This document shows, in pieces, positions 28,803 to 38,785 of a stretch of DNA of 64,000 bases. The DNA is from Pseudomonas piscis (GTDB lineage: Bacteria; Pseudomonadota; Gammaproteobacteria; Pseudomonadales; Pseudomonadaceae), in assembly GCF_009380155.1 (NCBI RefSeq), contig NZ_WHUV01000002.1:1116001-1180000 (forward strand), in the 5' to 3' direction. Each line of letters opens with the position of its first letter. Position 1 is the stretch's first letter. Made by a program: the position numbers and the translations under genes. The notes under the pieces are model-generated. The model was not told the DNA's origin. It made no database searches and saw only the letters and a program-made list of their open reading frames with translations.

Positions 28803-30014
28803 TCAAGTCACCAGCTGGTTGATCTCGATGATCGGTAGCAGCACCGCCATGACGATCACCAGCACCACGCCGCCCATGACCACGATCATCAGCGGCTCCA
28901 GCAGCGCGGTCATGCCCATGGCCCGGCGCTCCAGGTCGCTGGACAGGGTCTGCGCCGCCCGCTCGAGCATCGGCGGCAAGGCGCCGGTCTTCTCGCCGCT
29001 GGCGATCAGATGGATCAACAGCGGCGGGAAGACCTTCTCCACCCGCAGCGCCGCCGCCAGGTTGGCACCCTCGCGGACCTTGGCCGTGGCCTCGCTGACG
29101 CTCTGGCTCAAACGGTCGTTGGACAGGGTCTGGCGCGCCGCCTCCAGGGCCCGCAGCAACGGCACGCCGGCGCCGCCGAGGATCGCCAGGGTCGAGGCGA
29201 AGCGCGCGGTGTTCAGGCCCAGCACGAAGCGTCCGACCAGGGGCAGGCGCAGGATCCGGCTATGCCAGCTCAAGCGGGCCTGGGGATTGCGCAGGTAGAT
29301 CCGCCAACCCCAGAACCCGGCCACCAGGGCGGCGAAGCACAGGCCACCCCAGGCGCGGATGAAGTCGCTGGCGGCAAGCATCGCCAGGGTCAGCCCCGGC
29401 AGATCCTGGCGCGCCTGGGAAAAAGCACTGACCACCTGGGGCACCACGTAGCTCAAAAGAAAGATCACGATGCCGATGGACACCAGGCCCACCACCCCGG
29501 GATAGATGAAGGCCGTGAGGATCTTGCCGCGCAGGCCGTTGCGTTCCTCGATGTAGTCCGCCAGCCGCTCCATGACCTGGGCCAGGTCGCCGGATTCCTC
29601 GCCGGCGGCGATCAGCGCACGGTAGATTTCCGGGAAGTCCCGGGGCCTGGCCGCCAGTGCCTCGGCCAGGCGCATGCCACTGCGCACATCGGCCCGCACC
29701 GCGCTCAGGGTCTGGGCGATGTGCTTGCGCTCGGCCTGCTCCACCGTGGCGCTCAGGGCCGCCTCCAGGGGCAGGCTGGCCCCCAGCAGGCTGGCCAGTT
29801 GGCGGGTAGCCCAGGCCAGGTCGTTGTCCGAGAGCTTCGGGCTGAACATGCCCCCTGCCCCGGCCGCGCCCTGATTGCCGTCCAGTTGCACCTGCAAGGC
29901 CGTCAGGCCACGACTGCGCAGGCTGGCGAAGGCCGCGCTCTGGCTGTCGGCCTCCAGGTGCCCGGACTCGATCTTGCCGAGGCTGTCGGCAGCTTCGTAG
30001 CGATAGCGATTCAT
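28803..30014 (-). CDS. hxcS: Type II secretion inner-membrane platform protein GspF (HxcS)
   Basis: The protein has 403 residues in two GspF domains, each with the AGEESGDL / SGEKTGALPPMLERAA type motif (about residues 136 and 338). Three membrane segments are visible, near 170, 225 and the C-terminus (LEPLMIVVMGGVVLVIVMAVLLP). It anchors the secretion ATPase to the inner membrane. The ATG shares one base with the stop of the GspE gene (TGATG), showing translational coupling. It is the last gene of the minus-strand hxc operon; the DING gene follows after 517 bp. Confidence 0.93.
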   Translation of the reverse strand: MNRYRYEAADSLGKIESGHLEADSQSAAFASLRSRGLTALQVQLDGNQGAAGAGGMFSPKLSDNDLAWATRQLASLLGASLPLEAALSATVEQAERKHIAQTLSAVRADVRSGMRLAEALAARPRDFPEIYRALIAAGEESGDLAQVMERLADYIEERNGLRGKILTAFIYPGVVGLVSIGIVIFLLSYVVPQVVSAFSQARQDLPGLTLAMLAASDFIRAWGGLCFAALVAGFWGWRIYLRNPQARLSWHSRILRLPLVGRFVLGLNTARFASTLAILGGAGVPLLRALEAARQTLSNDRLSQSVSEATAKVREGANLAAALRVEKVFPPLLIHLIASGEKTGALPPMLERAAQTLSSDLERRAMGMTALLEPLMIVVMGGVVLVIVMAVLLPIIEINQLVT

Positions 30015-31435
30015 CAGGCGTCCCGTGTCACACGAAGGATTTCTTCCGGCGCGGTGGCGCCACTGCGCACCCAGCGCTCGCCGTCCTCACGCATGCTGAA
30101 CATCCCGGCGCGCCGGGCCGAGGCGCGCAACGCCTGCTCATCGGCGCCCTGGTGGATCAGGCTGCGGATGTCGTCGTCGATGCAGAACAACTCGTGGATC
30201 CCGGTACGCCCGCTGTAGCCGATCTGGTTGCAGGCCGGGCAACCCACCGGACGCCAAGTGCCGGGGTTGGCCGGATCAGGTTCCTTGCACTGGTTGCACA
30301 GGCGCCGTACCAGGCGCTGGGCCAGCACCCCGAGCATCGACGAAGCCAGGAGGAACGGCTCGACCCCCATGTCGATCAGACGGTTGACCGCCGACACCGC
30401 ATCGTTGGTGTGCAGGGTGGCCAGCACCAGGTGCCCGGTAAGTGACGCCTGGACTGCGATCTGCGCGGTCTCCAGGTCACGGATCTCACCGATCATGATG
30501 ATGTCCGGGTCCTGGCGCAGGATGGCGCGCAGGGCCAGGGCGAAGGTCATGTCGATCTTGGCGTTGACCTGGATCTGGCTGATGCCCGGCAGGTCGTATT
30601 CCACTGGGTCCTCCACGGTGAGGATGTTGCTGGTGCTGGCATCCAGCCGGGCCAGCGCCGCATAGAGGCTGGTGGTCTTGCCGCTGCCGGTGGGGCCGGT
30701 GACCAGGACGATGCCATGGGGCTGGCGGATCAGGCCGTCGAGCCGGGCCAGCAGCGCCGGGTCCATGCCCAGGGTCTCCAGTTGCAGGCGCCCGGCCTGC
30801 TTGTCCAGCAAGCGCATCACCACCCGCTCGCCATGGCCGGTAGGCACCGTGGAGACGCGGATATCGATGGGCCGCCCGGCGACGCGCAAGGCGATCCGGC
30901 CGTCCTGGGGCAGGCGTTTCTCGGCGATATCCAGCTGGGCCATGATCTTGATCCGCGACACCAGGGCGCCATGCAACGCCTTGCGCGGCGAAACCACGTC
31001 ACGCAGGGTGCCGTCGACTCGATAGCGCACCACCGAGTGGGTCTCGTAGGGCTCGATATGGATATCACTGGCCTCGTCCCGCGCTGCCTGGGTGAGCAAG
31101 GCGTTGATCATGCGGATCACCGGCGCGCCATCCTGGGTATCCAGCAGGTCGGTGATCTCCGGCATGTCCTGCATCAGCCGGTCCAGGTCCACCTCGTTCT
31201 CCGCCGCGCCGACCACCGCCGCGGCGCTGCCAGTGTCGGCGTAGGCGGTAGCCAGCAGGCCGTCGAGTTCGTCGTCGCGCACCTGTTCCAGGCGCGCCGG
31301 GCCGAACTGGCGGCGGGCCTCGGCGATGGACCAGCCAGGGGTCGAGGGACACACCAGCAGCACCGCGCCCTCCTCGTCGTGGCGCAGCAGGATGCGCTGG
31401 GATTTGGCCCAGGCGTAGGGGAGCTGGGAGGTCAT
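30014..31435 (-). CDS. hxcR: Type II secretion ATPase GspE (HxcR)
   Basis: The protein has 473 residues. The start at 31435 has GGAGG 7 nt upstream; an in-frame ATG at 31486 is less well placed. The Walker A motif is [15 protein letters not shown], with the Asp box, Walker B ([10 protein letters not shown]) and His box (LATLHTNDA) following. A zinc four-cysteine module is present near the C-terminus (LCNQCKEP and [13 protein letters not shown]). It powers pseudopilus assembly from the cytoplasm. It lies between the secretin and GspF genes. Confidence 0.94.
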   Translation of the reverse strand: MTSQLPYAWAKSQRILLRHDEEGAVLLVCPSTPGWSIAEARRQFGPARLEQVRDDELDGLLATAYADTGSAAAVVGAAENEVDLDRLMQDMPEITDLLDTQDGAPVIRMINALLTQAARDEASDIHIEPYETHSVVRYRVDGTLRDVVSPRKALHGALVSRIKIMAQLDIAEKRLPQDGRIALRVAGRPIDIRVSTVPTGHGERVVMRLLDKQAGRLQLETLGMDPALLARLDGLIRQPHGIVLVTGPTGSGKTTSLYAALARLDASTSNILTVEDPVEYDLPGISQIQVNAKIDMTFALALRAILRQDPDIIMIGEIRDLETAQIAVQASLTGHLVLATLHTNDAVSAVNRLIDMGVEPFLLASSMLGVLAQRLVRRLCNQCKEPDPANPGTWRPVGCPACNQIGYSGRTGIHELFCIDDDIRSLIHQGADEQALRASARRAGMFSMREDGERWVRSGATAPEEILRVTRDA

Positions 31436-31502
31436 CGCCAAACCTCCATCCGTCCAGGAATCGCTGCACGAAGCAAGCGATGGCATGCGCCAGTCGCCCG
31501 GC

Positions 31503-33902
31503 TCATTGCACTGGTACTGCGCGGATGGTGGCCCGTACGCCCTGGGGCGCGTCCTGCAACGACACCGGCTGCGCCCCGGGAATCGCCTTGGCCGCCGGCG
31601 GCAGCTGCGGCATCTGCATGTCGGGCATCACCCAGCTGCGCTCAGGTTGCAATTGCCCCTGGGCCCGGCGCATGAAGTCGTAGCGGTTGAGGGTGATGCT
31701 GCGCCCCGCGCCGCTGTCGCGAATGATGTAGGGCCGCAGGAACACCATCAGGTTGGTCTTGTTGACGCTGCGCTTCTCGTTGCGAAACAGCGCTCCCAAC
31801 CCCGGGATGCTCGACAGCCACGGCACGGCGTCGTTGCTCTGGCTATAGCCATCCTGCAGCAAACCGCCGAGCACCATGATCTGCCCGTCGTCGAGCAGGA
31901 TGCTGGTGTCGATCGCGCGCTTCTGGGTCACCGTGCCGGCTTCCACGGAGGCTCGCGCATCGATGCTGCTGACCTCCTGGTAGATGTCCAGCTTGACCGT
32001 GCCACCCTCGGATATCTGCGGCCGCACGTTGAGCTTGAGCCCCACTTCCTCGCGCTGCACCGTCTGGAACGGGTTGTTGCTGTTGCCACCGCCGCCGGTG
32101 ACATAGCTGCCGGTGACGAAAGGAATGGTCTGGCCGACGAAAATGCTCGCGGCCTCGTTGTCCAGGGTCAGAAGGTTCGGCGTCGACAGCACGTTGGAGC
32201 CGCCCTTGCTCTTGAGCGCCCGGGCCAGGACCTTGAGGTCCAGCACCTTGCCGATCCCCGGGATGTCCACGGTACCGTTGACCACACCGACGTTCAGGCC
32301 CTTGGGCAGCACGTCGATGCTGGTCTTGCTGCCCGGGTTGCCGACCACGCCGCTGCCGCCGAGGTTGACCCCGCCAAAACCACCCCGCCCCGCCATGTTG
32401 CCCGCCTGCCATTGCACGCCGAATTCGTTGGCATCGTCTTCGTTGACCTCGACGATCAAGCTCTCGATCACTACCTGGGCCCGGCGCTGGTCCAGTTGGT
32501 CAATCACTTCCCGCAGGTTGCGGTACAGCGGGTCCGGCGCGGAGATCAACAGGGTGTTGGTGGTGGCGTCGGCCTGGATGGTCACGCCACCGGCACTGAA
32601 GGCGGTGTTCTGGTCGCTCTGCTGGCCATTGCTACCCAGGCCGCCGCTACCGCTGCCGCCCTGGCCGTAACCCTTGGTGGTGCCGCTGCTGCCGTTGCCC
32701 AGGCTGCTATTGCCGGAGGTGCTGGCGCTGCTGCCGGTCTGGCTGCTGCCCTGGCCGTTGCTGGTGCTGGTGCCGCCGCCCATGCCGCTGAGCATGGCCC
32801 GGGCACCATCGTTGCCGCCGCTGTCGCTTTCCCCGGTGAGCAGGCCGCGCAGGGCCTGGGCCAGCTTGCCGGCTTGGGCATTGCGCAGGTACACCACGTG
32901 CAGGTTGCTGGGGTTGCTCTGGGCGTTGTCCAGCTTGTAGATCAGGTTGCGCGCCAGCTCGGTGCGCTCGGGGCTGCCGGCGCGGATGATGATGGAATTG
33001 GAACGCGGATCGCCGATCACGCTGATCTTCTGGGTCTGGTCGCTGCCCTGGCTTTCCAGCAACTCGGAAACCATGGTGGCAATGTCCACGGCGATGCCGT
33101 TCTGCACCGCCACCACATCGGTATCGATGGCGCTCGGGGTGTCGATGCCATTGATGATCTGCGCCACCCGCTGCAGGTTCTCGGCGTAGTCGGTGACCAC
33201 GATGGTGTTGTTGCCCGGGTAGGCGTTGATCGGGTTGTTGGGCGAAACGATCGGCCGCAGTACCGGGATCAGGTTCACCGCGTTTTCGTACTGCAGGCGG
33301 AAGGTGCGGGTCAGCATGCCGTTGCCGGCCGGCTTGTCGGCACTGTAGATCGGCCCGCCCAGCAGCTTGGCATCGGCCTCGGGCACCACCTGGGCCACGC
33401 CGCCGACATCCACCACGCTGAAGCCCTGCATGCGCAGCGCCGCCAGCAGCATGTCGTAGGCCTGGTGCGCCGGCACCTGGCCCTCGCTGACCAGGGTCAG
33501 GTTGCCCTTGACCCGCGGATCGACCAGGAATTGCTGGCCGGTGGAGCGGGACAAGGCCCGCACCACCGCCTGGATGTCGGCCTCGACGAAGTTCAATTGC
33601 ACTGGCTGGTCACCCAGCGGATTGCGCGGCACGCTGGTGCTGCGCGGCGTGGCCTGGGCACGACTGTTGGTCACCGGATGCAGCACCTTGGGCCGCTGGG
33701 CCTGTTGGGCCTGCAGGCGCTGGCGGTCGGCCAGGACATCGCCACCGCGCCGGGTATCGGCCAGCGGCTGGCCCAGTTCGCTGTCCACCAGCGTCGGCTG
33801 TGGCGGGGTGGACTGGCTGGTGCTGCAGGCCCCCAGCGCCAGCAGCAGGAAAGGTGCGGCCTTGCGACACTGGCGCACGTATTTGGAACCTGACCACTTC
33901 AT
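31503..33902 (-). CDS. hxcQ: Type II secretin GspD, lipoprotein form (HxcQ)
   Basis: The protein has 799 residues. The N-terminus ends in a lipobox LGAC (Cys26) with Ser at +2, so it is a lipidated outer-membrane secretin. P. aeruginosa HxcQ is likewise known as a self-piloting liposecretin, which fits the absence of a pilotin gene. N-domains follow ([38 protein letters not shown]). A Gly/Ser/Asn-rich insertion of about 70 residues, coded around 32610-32830, interrupts the N3 domain. The secretin core ends with [15 protein letters not shown] and [10 protein letters not shown]. The start overlaps the stop of hxcZ by 4 nt. Confidence 0.95.
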   Translation of the reverse strand: MKWSGSKYVRQCRKAAPFLLLALGACSTSQSTPPQPTLVDSELGQPLADTRRGGDVLADRQRLQAQQAQRPKVLHPVTNSRAQATPRSTSVPRNPLGDQPVQLNFVEADIQAVVRALSRSTGQQFLVDPRVKGNLTLVSEGQVPAHQAYDMLLAALRMQGFSVVDVGGVAQVVPEADAKLLGGPIYSADKPAGNGMLTRTFRLQYENAVNLIPVLRPIVSPNNPINAYPGNNTIVVTDYAENLQRVAQIINGIDTPSAIDTDVVAVQNGIAVDIATMVSELLESQGSDQTQKISVIGDPRSNSIIIRAGSPERTELARNLIYKLDNAQSNPSNLHVVYLRNAQAGKLAQALRGLLTGESDSGGNDGARAMLSGMGGGTSTSNGQGSSQTGSSASTSGNSSLGNGSSGTTKGYGQGGSGSGGLGSNGQQSDQNTAFSAGGVTIQADATTNTLLISAPDPLYRNLREVIDQLDQRRAQVVIESLIVEVNEDDANEFGVQWQAGNMAGRGGFGGVNLGGSGVVGNPGSKTSIDVLPKGLNVGVVNGTVDIPGIGKVLDLKVLARALKSKGGSNVLSTPNLLTLDNEAASIFVGQTIPFVTGSYVTGGGGNSNNPFQTVQREEVGLKLNVRPQISEGGTVKLDIYQEVSSIDARASVEAGTVTQKRAIDTSILLDDGQIMVLGGLLQDGYSQSNDAVPWLSSIPGLGALFRNEKRSVNKTNLMVFLRPYIIRDSGAGRSITLNRYDFMRRAQGQLQPERSWVMPDMQMPQLPPAAKAIPGAQPVSLQDAPQGVRATIRAVPVQ

Positions 33903-34468
33903 GAAGCTTCCTTAGCGCCCTGCGCCTGATCCATGCGAACGGTCCCGGACAGTGTGCCTGCCGAGTCATCGGCGGCGGCCGTGCCTGCGCGTTGCAGGCG
34001 AGCCTCCACCACCTGTAGCGAAAGCTGCCGGGGCGAGCCCAGCAACCAGCCGACCACGGCATCCGCCGGGGCCTGCTCGAAGGTCAACCGCCAGCTCTCG
34101 GGGCCGGCTTCATCGCTCTGCTGCAATTGGTAGTGATCCTTGAGGCCAGCCCCGTCCAGGGTCTGGCGCAAGGCCTGTTCCAGATCGGCTCCAGCCACCT
34201 GGCCCGGGCCCGCCGCCACCTCGTGCAACAGCACTTCCAGGGCCTCGGCCTGGGACCGCAGCTTGGGCGTCTCGACCTGCCAGTAGTCGATCTTGCGCAG
34301 GGCCGGCTGGATCAACAGCGACCAGCTCAGCAAGGCCAGCAGGCCGGCGGCGGTGCCGGCCAGCAAGCGCTTCTCGCGCAGGGCCAGGCTGCTCCAATAG
34401 GCCCGGGCGCGGGTTCGCAGCGCGCTCCAGCGAGCCCGGTACTGTGCCAACAGGGCTTTATTCATCAT
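33899..34468 (-). CDS. hxcZ: Type II secretion protein GspM (HxcZ)
   Basis: The protein has 189 residues. Two adjacent ATGs (34468 and 34465) follow GGAGGG; the first is used here. A single membrane helix near residues 36-55 (LLAGTAAGLLALLSWSLLIQP) is followed by a periplasmic coiled and ferredoxin-like part, as in GspM. It works with GspL in the inner-membrane platform. It overlaps the end of the GspL gene by 11 nt and the secretin start by 4 nt. Confidence 0.87.
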   Translation of the reverse strand: MMNKALLAQYRARWSALRTRARAYWSSLALREKRLLAGTAAGLLALLSWSLLIQPALRKIDYWQVETPKLRSQAEALEVLLHEVAAGPGQVAGADLEQALRQTLDGAGLKDHYQLQQSDEAGPESWRLTFEQAPADAVVGWLLGSPRQLSLQVVEARLQRAGTAAADDSAGTLSGTVRMDQAQGAKEAS

Positions 34469-35678
34469 CGTCGCCCTCCGGGGCTTCCATGGCGTCGGCG
34501 GAACGCGCGCCAGCAGGAGCCAGGGTCCAGCCATTGGCCTCGCGCTGGACGCTGTAGCCGGCCTGGGTCAGTGCGCCCTGCCAGCTGTCATCGGTGACTC
34601 GCGGTGCATCGGGCAGCATTTCCAGCTGCAGGCGCTCCTGGGCATAGCTCAGGCTCTGGACACTACCGACCATGAACGGCATGGCGCTGGCGGCCTGCTG
34701 CAACAGGCTGGCAAAACCCTGGGCCGGATCCCCCGTCGAGCCGCTCTGCCGAGCCTCCAGTTGCTGGCGGGCCTGCTGCAGTGGATTGAGCACCACCGGC
34801 AACTCGGGGAACACTTGGCGCACCCTCTGGTTCATCTGGGTCTTGAGTCGTTGCCCCTGGTCGGCTTCACGCGCGGCATACAGGTTCAGGCCCAGTACCC
34901 AGACCGCCAACGCCAGGGCGCAGCAGCCCAGGGCCCGGCCCCAGCCCTTGGCCGCGACACGCCCGGGCAACGCCCCGGCATGCAGGCTCCAGGCCGGGAC
35001 AGCGCCGTTCCAGCGTTGCTCGGCCGGCTGCTGGGCGATCCCCGCAGGCGCCTGGTCACCGATCCAGGCCAATTCCCCAGCCGTGCCGCGCAGCTGCTCC
35101 AGGCTGGCCGGCAAGGCGCCGTCCGCGTCCGGCGCCAACAGCGGCTGAACGCTGCCCAGCGCCAAGCCATGCCGCAGGACCAGCAAGCCATCCACGGCAC
35201 ACAGGTTCAGTTGTCCGGGCGCCGGTACCGCCAGGGCATAGGGCGCCGGGTACAGGCCCTGCAGCTTCAGCCCGGCCTGTTCCAGCCAGCGTCCCAGGGC
35301 CTGCAACTGCTCCAGCGGCAGCCAGCCCAATGCCACTTGGCCGTCGGCCTCACGCGGGCCGTGGGCTATGTGCATCAGCTCGATGGGACCGAGGATCAGC
35401 GCCTGGGCGGCACAAGCCACCGCCGCCTTGATTCGCGCCGGCGGCAGTTGCGGCAACTCGATGCTGGTCAACAAGCTGTCCTGGGGGTGCAGGAAACACT
35501 CCACCGGCAGTGGCTTGGCGCCTTTGCCCATGGCCCCCAGTTGCTCCAGGGGGCAACATCCGCTGGCGCTGACCCGGCCATGGCGGTCCAGGCGGGCAAA
35601 ATCCACTGGGTGCTGCACGGGATAACCGGCCTGGCCCAGCTCAGCCAGGCTCGGCAAGACAATGCGCAGGCGGCTCAT
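34458..35678 (-). CDS. hxcY: Type II secretion protein GspL (HxcY)
   Basis: The protein has 406 residues from MSRLRIVLPSLAELG; the ATG overlaps the GspK stop by 4 nt (ATGA). An open frame further upstream lies inside the GspK gene and is not used. The cytoplasmic actin-like domain occupies roughly residues 1-250, with a membrane helix about 253-275 (LGCCALALAVWVLGLNLYA) and a periplasmic C-terminal domain. It ends in an acidic tail (EGDDDE). It couples the GspE ATPase to the platform. Confidence 0.87.
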   Translation of the reverse strand: MSRLRIVLPSLAELGQAGYPVQHPVDFARLDRHGRVSASGCCPLEQLGAMGKGAKPLPVECFLHPQDSLLTSIELPQLPPARIKAAVACAAQALILGPIELMHIAHGPREADGQVALGWLPLEQLQALGRWLEQAGLKLQGLYPAPYALAVPAPGQLNLCAVDGLLVLRHGLALGSVQPLLAPDADGALPASLEQLRGTAGELAWIGDQAPAGIAQQPAEQRWNGAVPAWSLHAGALPGRVAAKGWGRALGCCALALAVWVLGLNLYAAREADQGQRLKTQMNQRVRQVFPELPVVLNPLQQARQQLEARQSGSTGDPAQGFASLLQQAASAMPFMVGSVQSLSYAQERLQLEMLPDAPRVTDDSWQGALTQAGYSVQREANGWTLAPAGARSADAMEAPEGDDDE

Positions 35679-36658
35679 ACGCCCACCCGCGACCAGATCA
35701 CCTGGGGCATGCGGTCCTCGGGGCGGTGCAGCAGGGCTTGCAGGCTGACCCGGCGCTGGTCGCGGCGAGCCTGGCCCTGGAGCAGGAACCATTCGCTGGT
35801 GATGCCGACCCGCACTTGCTCCACCGCCACTTCCGGCATGCGCAGACGGTTGACGAAATCACCACGGTTGATGAACCAGTGCCCGGCGTCGCGCTCGGCC
35901 ACCAGGGCCTTGGCCCGCGACAGCGCCAAGCCCGGCACCACCGCGGCCAACACCTCGGCGGTAGCGGTATTGCCGTTGACCCAGGTATTGCCCGGCAAGA
36001 TGCTGACGTGCTGGGTCAGGCGCAGCAGCAAGGCTTCGCTCATGCCCGACAGCCCCCGCAGCTCTTCCACGCTGCGCAGCATCGGCTGGCGGGCCGGCAG
36101 CACCCGTGCCTCGGCGCCGGGCGAGGTCAGGCGACCACTGTCGAAGGTGCCACGGACCTTGGCAGCACTGTCCGGGCTGTCCAGGCGCTGGGGGTAGGAA
36201 GCGATCACCCGCTGGCTGATGCGCCGGCCCAGGGCCGAATCGATGCCGATCAGCTGGCACAGCTGTTCGAACCCCTGCAACTGCACCGGATCCACCTGCC
36301 CCTGGAACACCAGGTTGCGCAGGTTGAACTTGCCCTGCTGGTCTTGCAGGCGCCCCTGGAAGGAGTCGTTGAACCCGCCCAGCGCCTGGTCGCCGATGGG
36401 CCGCGCCCAGGGCTGGTCGAGGCGCGTCAGGACATCGCGCTGGCGCGCATCCCAGAGCAGTTGCCGGCTGTACTCAAGCCCACCTTGCAACACCGCGCTG
36501 CCCACCACCCGCCCCTGCTCGGCCTCCACCGTGCGCATGAAGGACGTCTGGCGGGTGAGCATCGCCGCGGCGATCACCGCCACCACTGCGGCGATCAGCA
36601 AGGCGCTGATGATGGCCATGCCACGCTGCTTCGCCACACTGGGCGAACGGCTGTTCAT
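35675..36658 (-). CDS. hxcX: Minor pseudopilin GspK (HxcX)
   Basis: The protein has 327 residues from MNSRSPSVAKQRG. The prepilin peptidase site is G|MAIISALL, and Glu5 is missing as in all GspK tip proteins. The hydrophobic helix is followed by a large globular part with a helix-hairpin-helix-like stretch (LRGLSGMSEALLLRLTQHV). It caps the pseudopilus with the GspI and GspJ proteins. The start is 7 bp after the GspG stop. Confidence 0.9.
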   Translation of the reverse strand: MNSRSPSVAKQRGMAIISALLIAAVVAVIAAAMLTRQTSFMRTVEAEQGRVVGSAVLQGGLEYSRQLLWDARQRDVLTRLDQPWARPIGDQALGGFNDSFQGRLQDQQGKFNLRNLVFQGQVDPVQLQGFEQLCQLIGIDSALGRRISQRVIASYPQRLDSPDSAAKVRGTFDSGRLTSPGAEARVLPARQPMLRSVEELRGLSGMSEALLLRLTQHVSILPGNTWVNGNTATAEVLAAVVPGLALSRAKALVAERDAGHWFINRGDFVNRLRMPEVAVEQVRVGITSEWFLLQGQARRDQRRVSLQALLHRPEDRMPQVIWSRVGV

Positions 36659-36665
36659 GGCCGGC

Positions 36666-37232
36666 TTACAACTGCCAGGAGCCGATGTCGGCATTCACGC
36701 CTTCGCCATCGGGCTGGCCGTCGGCGCCGAGGGAGAATACGTCCACCTCGCCGTTGGCCCCCGGGTTGAGGTAGTGATAAGGGTGCCCCCAGGGGTCGTT
36801 GGGCAAGCGCTCCAGGTAGGAACGCCAGTTGCTGTCCTTGGCATTGGCCGGGCGTTCCACCAGGACCTTCAGGCCCTGGTTCATGCTCGGATAGCTGCCA
36901 TGGTCGAGGCGATACAGCTTGAGCGCCTGCATCAGACCGGCGATATCCTGCTTGGCCGCGGTGGCACGTGCCTGGTCCGGACGATCCAGGACCTTGGGTA
37001 CCACCATGACGGCCAGGATCCCGAGGATCACCACCACCACCATGATCTCGATCAGGGTGAAACCGCGCTGGGCGCGGCTGCCCCGGGTCCGCGAGCGCCA
37101 TGCCGAACTGCCGCCGGCGTCCTGGCATACCACACCACAAGCTTCCTGCTCCTGGCCTGGCGAGGCGATCTCCCGGCCTGCCGGCAACGCTCCGCAGGCT
37201 TGGGGTGGGGACGTTTCATGCGCGATATCCAT
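36666..37232 (-). CDS. hxcT: Major pseudopilin GspG (HxcT) with a long leader
   Basis: The protein has 188 residues from the ATG at 37232, supported by AAGGA 8 nt upstream. The prepilin site is RG|FTLIEIMVVVVILG, with Glu5 present. The mature part contains the GspG pattern (PKVLDRPDQARATAAKQDI, YPSMNQGLKVLV, NDPWGHPYHYLNPG, FSLGADGQPDGEG). The leader would be 57 residues, far longer than the usual 6-15. A GTG at residue 34 with AGGA about 10 nt upstream would give a 24-residue leader. It is the first gene of the minus-strand hxc operon. Confidence 0.92.
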   Translation of the reverse strand: MDIAHETSPPQACGALPAGREIASPGQEQEACGVVCQDAGGSSAWRSRTRGSRAQRGFTLIEIMVVVVILGILAVMVVPKVLDRPDQARATAAKQDIAGLMQALKLYRLDHGSYPSMNQGLKVLVERPANAKDSNWRSYLERLPNDPWGHPYHYLNPGANGEVDVFSLGADGQPDGEGVNADIGSWQL

Positions 37233-37380
37233 CTCGACATTCCTTGGCTTGAGTTCGATTCGTCGCGCAGTGTTGCAAGAAGATATGTCAGTGGTATTGA
37301 AAAACCTCGGGAGTTTCGGTCGCCATTCCGTCAAGCCCGCGGGCTAGTCTGCGAGGCTGTTTCCCGGTTTCGAGCAGCCC

Positions 37381-37767
37381 ATGCGAGCGGTGTCCAAACA
37401 AGCTGGATTCACCCTGATCGAGGTCCTGGTAGCCCTGGCCATCATCGCCGTGGCGATGTCGGCGGCAGTGCGCGTGGCGGGCCTCATGACCCAGGGCAAC
37501 GGTTTGTTGCGCGACAAGTCCCTGGCCCTGCTGGCGGCCCAGAGCCGCCTGGCCGAGCTGCGCCTGGAAGGCAATCTGCGTCCGGGCCTGAAGAATTTCG
37601 AATGCGACCAGGGCCGGCTCAAGCTGCGTTGCGAGCAGGCGATAGTTCCCGGCGTTGCGCCGGGCCTGCTGCGGGTCAGCGTGCAGGTACGCGACCGCAG
37701 CCGTGAGGCGCCACCCCTGGCACGGCTGGAGAGCCTGGTCAGCCGGCCACAGGCGCCGCGCCAGTGA
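37381..37767 (+). CDS. hxcV: Minor pseudopilin GspI (HxcV)
   Basis: The protein has 128 residues. A short leader MRAVSKQAG precedes FTLIEVLVALAIIAVAMSAA, with Glu5 present. The GspI pattern continues with LLAAQSRLAELRLEG. It forms the pseudopilus tip with GspJ and GspK. The gene is divergent from hxcT across 148 bp and tail-to-tail with hxcP (3 bp apart), so it is a one-gene unit inside the hxc locus. Confidence 0.9.
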   Translation: MRAVSKQAGFTLIEVLVALAIIAVAMSAAVRVAGLMTQGNGLLRDKSLALLAAQSRLAELRLEGNLRPGLKNFECDQGRLKLRCEQAIVPGVAPGLLRVSVQVRDRSREAPPLARLESLVSRPQAPRQ

Positions 37768-37770
37768 AGC

Positions 37771-38205
37771 TCAGCGGGTCAACCGTGGCAGGGCCGGCGA
37801 GTCCGGCAGCTTGCTGACCTTGACCCGCGATTGCTCGCCGCCGCGCTCGATGAGCACGCCATCGGCCTCGATGGCAGCCAGGCGCACGCCCTGGGTCAGC
37901 CGTTCACCGGCGAGGAAACTGCGCGCAGGCCCGTCGTTGAGGCTGAGGATGGCCACCGCCCCCCGGGCCCCGGCCATGACCCCGGAGACCTTGATATCCA
38001 CCTGCGCCGGCTGGTTGGCGAACCACTGCAGGGCCGGGCTGTCGGCACGTGCAGCGAGCACCTGGGGCGCGGCCGTCGGCGTCTGGGACTCGGCCGGGGT
38101 CAGCAGCAGCGACGACCAGGTGGCGACACCGGCCAGGGCCGCCAGCAGGGCCGTGTACTGCAATAGCCGGGGAGCTGAAGAAGGGTTGAGCATCGCGCGT
38201 AGCAT
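37771..38205 (-). CDS. hxcP: GspC-like inner-membrane protein (HxcP)
   Basis: The protein has 144 residues, with AGGAGG about 8 nt upstream. A membrane helix spans about residues 17-36 (YTALLAALAGVATWSSLLL). The periplasmic homology region of GspC follows (ADIKV-type VDIKVSGVMAGARGAVAILSL, then AGERLTQGVRLAAIEADGVLIE). It has no PDZ or coiled-coil C-terminus, so it is a short GspC, as HxcP is in P. aeruginosa. It links the platform to the secretin. Confidence 0.85.
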   Translation of the reverse strand: MLRAMLNPSSAPRLLQYTALLAALAGVATWSSLLLTPAESQTPTAAPQVLAARADSPALQWFANQPAQVDIKVSGVMAGARGAVAILSLNDGPARSFLAGERLTQGVRLAAIEADGVLIERGGEQSRVKVSKLPDSPALPRLTR

Positions 38206-38323
38206 GGGCAGGACCTCCTGTTTGTCCGTCCCCGCAGCCTACAGCTCAATTCTCACGGTTTTATTTCACTGGACGATCATCTGCCTCGGGCAGTCTGGAC
38301 CCATCGCCAAGGAGTGCAACGTG

Positions 38324-38785
38324 ATGCAGAGCGGCAAGCAACAGGGGTTCACCCTGATCGAACTGATGGTGGTGCTGGTGATCATTGGCATCGCCAGCGC
38401 CGCCGTGGGCCTGAGCATCAAGCCCGACCCGCTGCAACAACTGCGCAAGGACGCCGAGCGCCTGGCGCAACTACTGCAAGTGGCCCAGGCCGAAGCTCGC
38501 ACCGATGGCCGGCCCATCACCTGGCGGGCCAATGCCAAGGGGTTCGCCTTCGACCGCCCGGCCGATGGCGGCAGCGGCGTCGACGACTTCCGCCATGACA
38601 GCCAACTGCGGCCGCGCCGTTGGGATACCGCCGCCATGGACGTGCGCATCGAGCCGCGCCAGCGCCTGGTGCTCAATGCCGAATGGATCAATCCGCCGGT
38701 TCGGGTCGTGCTGTCCGATGGTCAGCATAGCTTGTGGGTGGAGCGCACGCCGGCTGGCCAGTTGCGCGTGGTGGAGCAGCCATGA
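38324..38785 (+). CDS. hxcU: Minor pseudopilin GspH (HxcU)
   Basis: The protein has 153 residues. GTG at 38321 and ATG at 38324 both follow AAGGAG; the ATG is used here. The short leader MQSGKQQG precedes FTLIELMVVLVIIGIASAA. The mature part has ALRKDAERLAQLLQVAQAEAR-type sequence (here LRKDAERLAQLLQVAQ), as in GspH. Its stop overlaps the hxcW start (ATGA). It is divergent from hxcP across 118 bp. Confidence 0.9.
   Translation: MQSGKQQGFTLIELMVVLVIIGIASAAVGLSIKPDPLQQLRKDAERLAQLLQVAQAEARTDGRPITWRANAKGFAFDRPADGGSGVDDFRHDSQLRPRRWDTAAMDVRIEPRQRLVLNAEWINPPVRVVLSDGQHSLWVERTPAGQLRVVEQP

Noticed and set aside
31485..33893. 802-codon plus-strand frame opposite hxcQ
   Set aside because: Mirror of the secretin gene, Ala/Gly/His-rich, no ribosome site and no family features.
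37233..37380. Pho-box-like ATGTCAG between hxcT and hxcV
   Set aside because: Only one half-site is present; the second does not match, so it is not listed as a site.
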